Source of the DNA: JAWVZH01 sp033722295
GTDB taxonomy: Bacteria > Bacteroidota > Bacteroidia > Chitinophagales > Saprospiraceae
Assembly (NCBI GenBank): GCA_033722295.1
Contig: JAWVZH010000022.1
Coordinates: 1-27,472, forward strand
Direction of reading: 5' to 3'
DNA: 27,472 nt
Shown here: positions 9,445-16,188 of the stretch, piece after piece
Position numbering within the stretch: position 1 is the first letter of the stretch
How the letters are laid out: every line of letters starts with the position of its first letter
Program-made: the position numbers and the translations under genes
Notes under the pieces: model-generated
What the model was told of the DNA's origin: nothing
Databases searched by the model: none
Seen by the model: the letters and a program-made list of their open reading frames with translations, nothing else

Positions 9445-9477
9445 TGAATTATATTAAAAGGATAACCAGTATAGACT

Positions 9478-10179
9478 ATGAAGAAAGTATATGCCAATGC
9501 CAAGGAAGCCATTGAAGGGGTCAGTGACGATATGACCCTTATGCTGGGCGGATTTGGTTTGTGTGGCATCCCTGAGAACTGTATCAGTGCGTTAGTGGAT
9601 GCCAATGTGAAAGGATTGACCTGTATCTCGAATAATGCGGGCGTTGATGATTTCGGCTTGGGTCTTTTGTTGAAAAAACATCAGATTAAGAAGATGATCT
9701 CTTCATATGTCGGTGAGAATGCGGAATTCGAAAGACAGATGTTGAGTGGCGAGCTTGAAGTTGACCTCGTTCCTCAGGGTACTCTGGCCGCACGATGTTA
9801 TGCGGCTGGTGCGGGTATTCCCGCATTTTTTACCCCTGCAGGCTATGGAACTGAAGTGGCGGAGGGTAAAGAAGTGCGCTGGTTTGACGGGAAAGCCCAT
9901 CTGATGGAGGAAGCTTTTGAAGCTGACTTTGCGATGGTAAAAGCATGGAAAGGTGACACCCACGGCAATCTGATCTTCAAAGGATCGGCGCGGAATTTCA
10001 ATCCGATAATGGCCATGGCGGGCAAGATCACCATCGCTGAGGTAGAAGAACTCGTGGAACCGGGTGAACTGGATCCTAATTTCATCCATACACCGGGAAT
10101 TTTTGTACAGCGGATATTTGAAGGCACCAATTATGAGAAGCGCATTGAACAATTGACCACCAGAAAAAGAGATGAATAA
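9478..10179 (+). CDS. scoA: 3-oxoacid CoA-transferase, subunit A
   Basis: This is the alpha subunit of a family I CoA-transferase (succinyl-CoA:3-ketoacid type). The 233-residue product carries the glycine-rich CoA-binding signature GGFGLCGIPE at 24-33, and its length is typical. It would work as a heteromer with subunit B, whose start codon shares a base with this stop (TAATG). The pair follows the kynurenine monooxygenase gene after 33 bp and in the same direction, so it is probably part of the same transcript. Its acceptor could be acetoacetate, as in ordinary ScoAB, or an acid arising from 2-aminomuconate breakdown; sequence alone cannot decide. No other CoA-handling gene lies nearby. Confidence 0.92.
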   Translation: MKKVYANAKEAIEGVSDDMTLMLGGFGLCGIPENCISALVDANVKGLTCISNNAGVDDFGLGLLLKKHQIKKMISSYVGENAEFERQMLSGELEVDLVPQGTLAARCYAAGAGIPAFFTPAGYGTEVAEGKEVRWFDGKAHLMEEAFEADFAMVKAWKGDTHGNLIFKGSARNFNPIMAMAGKITIAEVEELVEPGELDPNFIHTPGIFVQRIFEGTNYEKRIEQLTTRKRDE

Positions 10180-10835
10180 TGTTGGATAAGACAGGTATAG
10201 CCAAACGGATATCACAAGAGCTCAAGGATGGATACTATGTCAATTTGGGAATTGGCATACCCACGCTTGTGGCTAATTATGTTCCTGATGACATACAAGT
10301 CACCTTTCAGTCGGAGAACGGCATCCTCGGTATGGGGCCTTTTCCTTATGAAGGTGAAGAGGACGCAGATTATATCAATGCAGGAAAGCAAACTGTGACG
10401 GTGAGACAGGGAGGATCGCTGTTTGACTCCGCTACCAGTTTTGCTATGATCAGGGGTCAGCATGTACAATTGACCGTACTAGGTGCTATGGAAGTCGCGG
10501 ATACTGGAGATATAGCCAACTGGAAGATCCCCGGAAAGATGGTCAAGGGGATGGGAGGCGCTATGGACCTTGTGGCTTCGGCAGAATATATTATTGTAGC
10601 CATGATGCACACTAACAAACGTGGTGCGAGTAAGCTATTGAGAGCCTGTACTTTGCCGCTGACCGGTGTGAACTGTGTCGACAGGATCGTTACTAATCTT
10701 GCTGTTCTTGATGTAACAGAGGATGGATTTTTGTTAAAAGAAAGGGCACCCGGCGTGACGGTCGATGAGATCAGGGAGGCCACGGAAGGACGCCTCGTCG
10801 TTCCTGAAGGTGGAGTTCCGGAGATGGTAGTTTAG
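10179..10835 (+). CDS. scoB: 3-oxoacid CoA-transferase, subunit B
   Basis: This is the beta subunit of the CoA-transferase and holds the catalytic glutamate: E46 in the SENG motif, followed by the family block GILGMGPFP and, later, DYINAGKQTVTV. It has 218 residues, a normal length. The glutamate forms the covalent glutamyl-CoA intermediate in this family. Its ATG shares the final A of the subunit A stop, so the two are translationally coupled and should be made in equal amounts. It is the last gene of the plus-strand operon. About 50 bp downstream is a hairpin that terminates the converging lipoprotein gene and may also stop this transcript. Confidence 0.92.
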   Translation: MLDKTGIAKRISQELKDGYYVNLGIGIPTLVANYVPDDIQVTFQSENGILGMGPFPYEGEEDADYINAGKQTVTVRQGGSLFDSATSFAMIRGQHVQLTVLGAMEVADTGDIANWKIPGKMVKGMGGAMDLVASAEYIIVAMMHTNKRGASKLLRACTLPLTGVNCVDRIVTNLAVLDVTEDGFLLKERAPGVTVDEIREATEGRLVVPEGGVPEMVV

Positions 10836-10887
10836 AAATGATGGCCGTATTTCAGAATACGGACCACTGCTACTGACCACTATATAA

Positions 10888-10923
10888 TGAAAAAGGCGAC
10901 CATCCGTTCAGGATGACCGCCTT
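10888..10923 (-). terminator. Rho-independent terminator for the RskA-like lipoprotein gene
   Basis: AAGGCG pairs with CGCCTT and CATCC pairs with GGATG around a GTTCA loop, with a small AC/AC internal mismatch. Read on the minus strand, the stem runs into five T residues. It lies about 25 bp after the lipoprotein stop at 10948. The plus-strand side lacks a T tract, so termination of the kynurenine operon here is possible but weaker. Confidence 0.7.
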
Positions 10924-10947
10924 CGTAAAATCGGAATAGCGTTTTTC

Positions 10948-11832
10948 TTATCGGATCGCCTGACCCATAGGGAAAGACAGATTCTGTCCCATACTATACA
11001 AAGTATGATCCATAGCATCCGAAGGTATGCTTCCAACCAATGGCTTCAGTAAGAACGGAGCTGCGCTATTATCAGGTACTGGTTCTACACTGATCACTGC
11101 CATTCCACCGGAAAGATCTACGGGGAAACTTAGTCCCGAAGGTGCGTTGGTCAGGAAGTCCTCACCTGGAAATGGAGGGCCAGACATAGTGCCACTGTAA
11201 GGAGCGGCATTGTCTGCTTCATCAGTAGAACTGAAAGTTCCTGTGGTTACGGGCTGGCCATTGACCACTACCCAACCTTCATAGATCCATCCTGCAGGAA
11301 GATCCGGCAAATTAAGTGCTTCCATCGGTGTTCCCGATGAAGCGTCAAGGAACCATATTCCACTGAGCTCATCCGAATTCATTCCATTAGTAGGAGTTGC
11401 AAGTATATAGTCACCTGCTGCTAATTGGAAATCATTTCCGATCGCCGCAGAGTGTGAAATGCTGAGGTCTGCCATTTCGTTGGCATCAAAGTCACCGGCA
11501 AGAATATGTACCGCGCTAGGCGCAGGATCATTGTCCGGGTTAGGCTCGATCGTCAAGACGAAACTAGCGGCATTCTCCAGATCATCTTCGGCTACCTCGA
11601 ATTCGGTTTGACTGAGGTTTCCATTGGCATCTACGGAGAACGTTCCGGTGGTAACCGGTGCGCCGTCAACAATGATCCAACCCTCATACAGATAATCAGG
11701 TCCCAGATCTTCCAGTCCTGATATATTGAGTTCGAGCTCATCATTTGGGTCATCATCATCATCGTCATTACAGGAGATGAGAAATGGTGTTGTCAAAGTA
11801 AGTGCTAATAAATAAATCAAATATTTTTTCAT
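10948..11832 (-). CDS. Lipoprotein with two anti-sigma RskA-sensor-like repeats
   Basis: The 294-residue product has a lipoprotein signal ending in the lipobox LISC, with C21 as the lipidated residue. C21 is followed by Asn and six Asp, an acidic tract resembling the Bacteroidota lipoprotein export signal that sends lipoproteins to the cell surface. The mature part holds two related units, about 46-126 and 180-274. Each contains YEGWxxVxGxPVTTGTF and, later, an IEPNPDN or VEPVPDN strand with Pro-Ala. This pattern resembles the extracytoplasmic domain of RskA-type anti-sigma-K factors. Between them is a GDYILATPTNGM / SGIWFLD segment. It has no TM helix or N-terminal sigma-binding part. The start is ATG 11832, not TTG 11841. 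The gene lies downstream of the sigma/anti-sigma pair on the same strand, separated by repeat arrays. Its function is unknown; an envelope sensing or binding role is inferred. Confidence 0.75.
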   Translation of the reverse strand: MKKYLIYLLALTLTTPFLISCNDDDDDDPNDELELNISGLEDLGPDYLYEGWIIVDGAPVTTGTFSVDANGNLSQTEFEVAEDDLENAASFVLTIEPNPDNDPAPSAVHILAGDFDANEMADLSISHSAAIGNDFQLAAGDYILATPTNGMNSDELSGIWFLDASSGTPMEALNLPDLPAGWIYEGWVVVNGQPVTTGTFSSTDEADNAAPYSGTMSGPPFPGEDFLTNAPSGLSFPVDLSGGMAVISVEPVPDNSAAPFLLKPLVGSIPSDAMDHTLYSMGQNLSFPMGQAIR

Positions 11833-11931
11833 AATAATCAATTTTTAATTGAGGCTTTCGGTTTTACAATAAAATTTCTACTAGTAATATGGATGAGGAT
11901 CACAAGGGTTGCCTGAAAAAGAAAATAATTT

Positions 11932-12021
11932 GGAAATAGGAAATAGGAAATAGGAAATAGGAAATAGGAAATAGGAAATAGGAAATAGGAAATAGGAAAT
12001 AGGAAATAGGAAATAGGAAAT
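11932..12021. repeat. Heptanucleotide tandem array (GGAAATA), about 12.9 copies
   Basis: Ninety bases consist of uninterrupted perfect copies of GGAAATA. The array begins 100 bp upstream of the lipoprotein start codon and lies in its presumed promoter/5' region. Perfect short repeats of this length are prone to slippage, so copy number may vary between strains. On the minus strand it reads open as a repeating FPISYFL peptide, which I treat as an artefact of the 21-bp (3 x 7) phase. Confidence 0.97.
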
Positions 12022-12068
12022 GATTCGTGTGACATTAAATATTTCCCTGCATAGCGAATAGATTATTT

Positions 12069-12108
12069 TATAAACTATAAACTATAAACTATAAACTATA
12101 AACTATAA
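12069..12108. repeat. Second heptanucleotide tandem array (TATAAAC), 5 copies plus a partial
   Basis: Five perfect TATAAAC units are followed by TATAA. The array ends 6 bp before the stop codon of the barrel-bearing anti-sigma candidate at 12115, so it occupies that gene's immediate 3' flank. It has the same 7-bp period as the GGAAATA array 47 bp away but a different sequence. Confidence 0.95.
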
Positions 12109-12114
12109 TCGCCG

Positions 12115-13536
12115 TTACATCCGATAAGCAACCCAGAAATTCAAATTCAAGGTATGCATGTAGGTCCTTGCCTTGTCCTCTGATTTGTAGGCTTTCAACG
12201 AGGTCAATGAACGGTAATATCCTGTCTGAAGACCCAGAGAAAAATGATCTGAAATATTATATCGGACATCGACATTCCCGTACAAACCTCCGAAGAATTC
12301 ATTCAGCATAGGCGGACTTTCCTGTCGAAAGGTTTCTGATTTGATCGGTTCACCTTCATGGTATAATGCCATGGCCATCTTTTCATCAAAGTTCAAAATA
12401 TAGTGTGCCTTCAGTCCAAGACCGATGGAGGCGTCAAATTTAAGCGCCCTCACCAAATGATAACGTGGCACTATACTCAATCCGATCGTAGACAGGTCCT
12501 GGTCGATTATCGTGTGGTTCTTTATTTCAGCCTGGTCGGGTATGTCCTTATTTTGAAATGTCATTTCTACATTCTCCCTGAGTTGGCCGGTAGGTGATAC
12601 AATACTTATATCTGTGGAGTAGGATCTGCTGCCACCCGGCAACTTCTCCTCTTTCTGTTTGTCATAAGGCATTCTATCTTTATAATGACTTTGGTTGTAC
12701 TGCTTGTGGTATGTCAATGCGTAATCAATGCTCCAGAGGGAATTGATCTGTTGTTTGACTCCAGCCCCGAGGGCCATGCCTCTGTAATATTTGTCATAAT
12801 CAGTAAGTGAGAAGCCGGCGTCCGGCAGATTTGACATCGTAAATGTGGAAAGCTCAGAGGACCATAGCATATAAGGCGACCAAAAGTGTTGATCCTCAAG
12901 TATGGTCTCGGTGATGATCAGAGGCGGATCAATAGCGACATTAGTAGAGAGTAAAAACTCATTGATCTGCGATGTTGGTAAGCTGGAGACAGGTGTGCCT
13001 GATCGGTACAACGCTGTCTGCTCCACTTCGGCTTTATCTAATTGCTTGAACGGCACCATCCGGACATTATCGGGATCATCGGTAGGTGCTTCTTCCTCTT
13101 CGGAGCTGACCGCTTGTGCATTGGGAGTGAGTGCAGTTGAATTATCTACTGATGTTTCAGGATCGCTACCTTGTACCTCAATGTTGTCAACACCAGCTCT
13201 TTTAGGAGTAGAATTATTATTTCCTAAAGTAGGTTGTTCGGTTCTTTCTTTTTGAGTTTCGAGAATTTGATCCTGAGTTTTTTCAAGGTTTGCTATCTCA
13301 GTTTTCAGAGTGGAAAGAGTGACATACTGCCAAGTGATCACTCCTCCGAGAATAAGTATCAACAAGGCCAGGAGAATCCAAAGGAAAGGAAACTTCCTGC
13401 GGCGCTCATCAATAATGGACAATGCGTTATGAAATACATCATCCGAGGGTGTATTCCATTCCTCGGGATGTATGCCGTCCTCCTTAAGTCTTGAACGGAA
13501 CAATTTGTCCAGGTCGTTATATTTATTCTCTTCCAT
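12115..13536 (-). CDS. Membrane anti-sigma factor candidate fused to an outer-membrane beta-barrel-like domain
   Basis: The 473-residue product has four parts. Residues 1-48 form a charged cytoplasmic-type segment (DKLFRSRLKED ... IIDERRRK). One strong TM helix spans about 49-72. A long hydrophilic linker, 73-215, is predicted coiled at first and then Ser/Thr/Glu/Pro-rich. A C-terminal region, about 218-473, has alternating aromatic strands typical of porin-family or OmpA-like outer-membrane barrels in Bacteroidota. The gene begins 12 bp after an ECF sigma gene, the standard place for a cognate anti-sigma factor, so residues 1-48 are the likely sigma-binding part. No zinc-finger (ZAS) HxxxCxxC motif is visible. 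The length of the linker would allow the protein to reach across the periplasm. The function is inferred; a TM-anchored scaffold unrelated to sigma control is possible. Confidence 0.65.
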   Translation of the reverse strand: MEENKYNDLDKLFRSRLKEDGIHPEEWNTPSDDVFHNALSIIDERRRKFPFLWILLALLILILGGVITWQYVTLSTLKTEIANLEKTQDQILETQKERTEQPTLGNNNSTPKRAGVDNIEVQGSDPETSVDNSTALTPNAQAVSSEEEEAPTDDPDNVRMVPFKQLDKAEVEQTALYRSGTPVSSLPTSQINEFLLSTNVAIDPPLIITETILEDQHFWSPYMLWSSELSTFTMSNLPDAGFSLTDYDKYYRGMALGAGVKQQINSLWSIDYALTYHKQYNQSHYKDRMPYDKQKEEKLPGGSRSYSTDISIVSPTGQLRENVEMTFQNKDIPDQAEIKNHTIIDQDLSTIGLSIVPRYHLVRALKFDASIGLGLKAHYILNFDEKMAMALYHEGEPIKSETFRQESPPMLNEFFGGLYGNVDVRYNISDHFSLGLQTGYYRSLTSLKAYKSEDKARTYMHTLNLNFWVAYRM

Positions 13537-13547
13537 GAGATCCGTCG

Positions 13548-14096
13548 TTAAAGTAATACTTCTAATTCTTGTTGTAACATCTTTCGTGCCTTATGTAATT
13601 GCGATTTGGATGTTCCAACAGATATATCCAGTATTTGGCCTATTTCTTTATGGTTATAGCCTTCCATGACATACAGATTAAAGACATTTCGATATCCCTC
13701 CGGTAACTTCTGAATTAGCCTTGTCATTCTCTCTGGTGACAAGGTATTTTCGGAAGATTCTGGTTGAGATACTGTTTCAGGTGTTATGCCTTCAGTCATC
13801 TTCCGGTCTTTAGTCCTTTGTCGGAGGAATAAAAGATTTTCATTTACCACTATCCGATTGGCCCAGTCCTTGAACCTTCCTTTTCGCGAGTCAAACTGAC
13901 CCAGCTTTGAAAATATCTTCACCAGGGCGTTCTGCAAGCAATCTTCTGCATCGAATTGATTGTGATTATACCGCAGGCATATAGCAAACCACAGATTCTT
14001 ATATCTGTGATACAGCATGGATTGCGCTTTTTTATTGCGTTTTCTCGCCTTGGTTATCAATTCCGATTCCGACATACTGGTGCCTGCTACAGGCAT
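13548..14096 (-). CDS. ECF-type RNA polymerase sigma factor
   Basis: The 182-residue product shows the two-domain layout of ECF sigma factors. Region 2 at about 24-92 includes the conserved FDAEDCLQNALVKIF segment for core binding and a GRFKDWANRIVVNENLLFLR helix for -10 recognition. Region 4 at about 123-177 contains LPEGYRNVFNLYVMEGYNHKEI with the helix-turn-helix and the ending SQLHKARKML. The start is ATG 14096, with ATG 14075 as a credible alternative that removes seven residues. The next gene, 12 bp away, is the membrane protein proposed as its anti-sigma factor. The target promoters are unknown, but such loci usually activate their own promoter. The upstream 109 bp separate it from a divergent exported protein gene. 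Confidence 0.93.
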   Translation of the reverse strand: MPVAGTSMSESELITKARKRNKKAQSMLYHRYKNLWFAICLRYNHNQFDAEDCLQNALVKIFSKLGQFDSRKGRFKDWANRIVVNENLLFLRQRTKDRKMTEGITPETVSQPESSENTLSPERMTRLIQKLPEGYRNVFNLYVMEGYNHKEIGQILDISVGTSKSQLHKARKMLQQELEVLL

Positions 14097-14205
14097 TTTC
14101 TATATATAATATGGAAAAATTGGCAGAAGGTTGCCTGGAAGGTGGATGATATGTACGGATATATGAAAAAATGTATAGACTTGAATTGGCTATCTTGGTA
14201 AGAGA

Positions 14206-14685
14206 ATGGGACAGAATTTGCATATAATGTTATGGATCGCTCTGGCTATGTCGGGAAGTTGGGTGAACGCCCAATCAACAGAGTCGTTGGAAGGGGTGGC
14301 AGAAGTGGATAGTTTTCTTCATCACTACTATTCTGTCTTAAGTGAAAGGGATTGGCAAGCATTTGAACAGTGCTTTTGGAAAGATGCCACGCTGACAACG
14401 GTCTGGCAAACGAGCAAGGATTCTGTTCCGAAAGTATTTACCAACAGCATAACGGAGTTTCTGGCTCAAACCTCACAGGGACCCGATAGTCAACCTATTT
14501 TCGAAGAGTCGCCGACGACTATTGAGGTCGAAGTTCGTGGTAATCTCGCACGGGCGTGGGTTAACTATAAAGCAAAGTTCGGTTCAGAAGCAGACCTTTT
14601 GGAATGGAAAGGGGTGGACCTGTTTTCGTTGCTTCGTCACGATGGGGAATGGCGGATCGTCAGCGTCGTTTATGAAAATGATTAG
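14206..14685 (+). CDS. Exported NTF2/SnoaL-like protein
   Basis: The 159-residue product has a signal peptide (about 1-23, ending NAQ) followed by a single NTF2-like cone domain. Signs are the N-terminal helix VDSFLHHYYSVLSERDWQAFEQCFWKDATL, a middle strand-rich part, and the terminal strands ARAWVNYKAKF and DGEWRIVSVVYE. The fold is shared by SnoaL cyclases, DUF4440 proteins and many ligand-binding proteins, so no reaction can be assigned. It is divergent from the sigma gene and its 3' end converges on the Nudix gene with a 15-bp gap. The protein is probably periplasmic or secreted. Confidence 0.75.
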   Translation: MGQNLHIMLWIALAMSGSWVNAQSTESLEGVAEVDSFLHHYYSVLSERDWQAFEQCFWKDATLTTVWQTSKDSVPKVFTNSITEFLAQTSQGPDSQPIFEESPTTIEVEVRGNLARAWVNYKAKFGSEADLLEWKGVDLFSLLRHDGEWRIVSVVYEND

Positions 14686-14700
14686 AGCTTTACACGGTGA

Positions 14701-15270
14701 TTACTTTGAATGCTCAATGAGAAACCATTGCAATCCGATCATAGTTTTGGCGTCTATTATTTGCCTGCTTATCAACATCTCCTTGATCTGATCGGCATTG
14801 AGCTTGACTAGTCTTATATCCTCATCCTCCTGAGTCGAACCACCTCCCTGGTGGATCCTGTCCTCGCTGTTCACCTCAGCGTAGTAAATATGGATGCGTT
14901 CATCCGAAGTACCGGGTGACATATAAAAGGTGCCGATGGACTGCAAATTATCCAATCGATAACCGATCTCTTCCTCTGCCTCACGCCTTATTGTCTTTTT
15001 AGGACTTTCTCCTTCTTCTATTCGGCCGGCGACAATTTCAAGAAGCCAGTCATTATCGTGAACAGTGATGGCCGGCCTGAATTGTTCAGTAAATAAAAGA
15101 GTGCCTGTGTCCTTCTCATAGAGTACCAGAGCAACCGAATCTCCTGTTTCAAGTATTTCATGCTCTTTGACCATTACTTCCTGATCATAGGTCGAATGTT
15201 CAACCCTTACTTTAGCAAGGTCGAAAAAGCCACGATGAATGTATTCTTTATCCAGTATTTGATACTCCAT
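14701..15270 (-). CDS. Nudix hydrolase, ADP-ribose pyrophosphatase-like
   Basis: The 189-residue product contains a perfect Nudix box, Gx5Ex7REUxEExGU, from G82 to Y104. E88, R96, E97, E100 and E101 provide the Mg2+ site for cleaving a nucleoside diphosphate linked to another group. The upstream FRPAI segment and LLEIVAGRIEEGE setting are those of the ADP-ribose / GDP-mannose pyrophosphatase (NudF/NudK) branch. ADP-ribose is therefore the likeliest substrate, but specificity in this family needs assay. The start is the ATG at 15270, with 212 bp to the divergent Hsp20 gene. The enzyme is cytoplasmic. I see no direct link to its neighbours. Confidence 0.88.
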   Translation of the reverse strand: MEYQILDKEYIHRGFFDLAKVRVEHSTYDQEVMVKEHEILETGDSVALVLYEKDTGTLLFTEQFRPAITVHDNDWLLEIVAGRIEEGESPKKTIRREAEEEIGYRLDNLQSIGTFYMSPGTSDERIHIYYAEVNSEDRIHQGGGSTQEDEDIRLVKLNADQIKEMLISRQIIDAKTMIGLQWFLIEHSK

Positions 15271-15482
15271 AATTAGATTAGCCTAAATATTATTTTAGAT
15301 GATATATAAAATATATGCAATATGTAGAAGACCGTCAATTTGTCAATTCAGGACCACATAAATTCGTTCAATTGCTGGCAATTCGTCAATATTTTTTGTC
15401 AAAATGACAGCTATTTGCATGAGGAATATTTTTTGATCAGTGTAAAATAGAATTGATTGTTTAATCTTAAAAATTTTGAGCC

Positions 15483-15926
15483 ATGTTACCAGTAAAATCA
15501 AGTTTGCTTCCAACGGTCTCAAGGTTTTTGGAGGACGATTGGAATAAGTTGTTCGATTGGTCAAATCGTAACTTTTCAGCTACCGAGACGACCCTGCCAT
15601 CTGTAAACATCAGAGAGAACGCTGATGCTTTTATGGTGGAGATGGCCGCTCCGGGTATGAAGAAGGACGATTTTCATATCGAACTTGATAACAATGTTCT
15701 CACCATCTCCAGTGAAATTTCTCATGAAGAGGAAGACGAGGAGAATGGTCGATACACCAGAAGAGAGTATAGTTATCAGTCTTTTCAGAGATCATTCAAT
15801 CTGAATGATCAAATTGTTGACGATGCAGGTATAAAAGCGGAGTACAAAGACGGCATTCTTCGTGTACACTTACCTAAGAAGGAAGAAGCCAAGAAGAAAC
15901 CTGCTAAAAAGATCAGGATCTCCTAA
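15483..15926 (+). CDS. Small heat shock protein, Hsp20/alpha-crystallin family
   Basis: The 147-residue ATP-independent holdase chaperone has the alpha-crystallin domain at about 41-131. Landmarks are AAPGMKKDDF (55-64), the L-x-I strand VLTISSE, the basic-aromatic stretch around 90-104, and the YKDGILRVHLPK end (121-132). The Lys-rich tail finishes with an I-R-I motif at 144-146, the conserved C-terminal IxI/V element that docks between subunits in oligomers. The start is ATG 15483. It is transcribed alone: a strong hairpin terminator follows 13 bp after the stop. The upstream 212-bp region is AT-rich with no confident promoter match or CIRCE-type inverted repeat. Confidence 0.95.
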   Translation: MLPVKSSLLPTVSRFLEDDWNKLFDWSNRNFSATETTLPSVNIRENADAFMVEMAAPGMKKDDFHIELDNNVLTISSEISHEEEDEENGRYTRREYSYQSFQRSFNLNDQIVDDAGIKAEYKDGILRVHLPKKEEAKKKPAKKIRIS

Positions 15927-15939
15927 GATCCAGGACGAC

Positions 15940-15971
15940 GGCGAAGGTATTTTGCCTTCGCCAGATTTTTA
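15940..15971 (+). terminator. Rho-independent terminator after hsp20
   Basis: GGCGAAGG at 15940-15947 pairs perfectly with CCTTCGCC at 15955-15962 around a 7-base loop, followed shortly by a run of five T. It sits directly after the Hsp20 stop codon. Confidence 0.9.
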
Positions 15972-16000
15972 TATAAGGAAAATATAAATTCCGAGTCTAC

Positions 16001-16168
16001 ATGAATATTCTCATCTATATACTATTGGGAGGTTTGACCTCCGGGTATTTGTTCCTGGCCAGTGATCTCATTGTGGGCAGAAGCAATATCATCCAAGACA
16101 ACCCTGCTATAGCACTTGTTATCGGTGCCGCAGTGTCAGTCTGGTTCTACATGACTGAAAACAGATAG
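16001..16168 (+). CDS. Small two-helix membrane protein (55 residues)
   Basis: The open frame from ATG 16001 to TAG 16166-16168 encodes 55 residues. It has two hydrophobic stretches, about 2-20 (ILIYILLGGLTSGYLFL) and 35-51 (NPAIALVIGAAVSVWFYM), joined by a short polar turn with GRSN. The pattern is that of a small integral membrane protein with a charged end (TENR). It is too short for most ORF cut-offs, but the codon use and hydrophobic periodicity look real. It lies just after the hsp20 terminator, so it needs either its own promoter within about 30 bp or read-through. Its 3' end converges on the polysaccharide operon with a 20-bp gap. I do not recognise a family. Confidence 0.55.
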   Translation: MNILIYILLGGLTSGYLFLASDLIVGRSNIIQDNPAIALVIGAAVSVWFYMTENR

Positions 16169-16188
16169 TTGACATTGTGATCTTCAGA

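Noticed and set aside
11838..12035. Minus-strand frame coding repeated FPISYFL
   Set aside because: It is the direct product of reading a 7-bp repeat in frame over 21 bp, and its start overlaps nothing gene-like.
14701..15270. Functional link of the Nudix (ADP-ribose) hydrolase to the kynurenine/NAD pathway
   Set aside because: It lies 4 kb away on the other strand, behind unrelated genes; the operon drains carbon away from NAD in any case.
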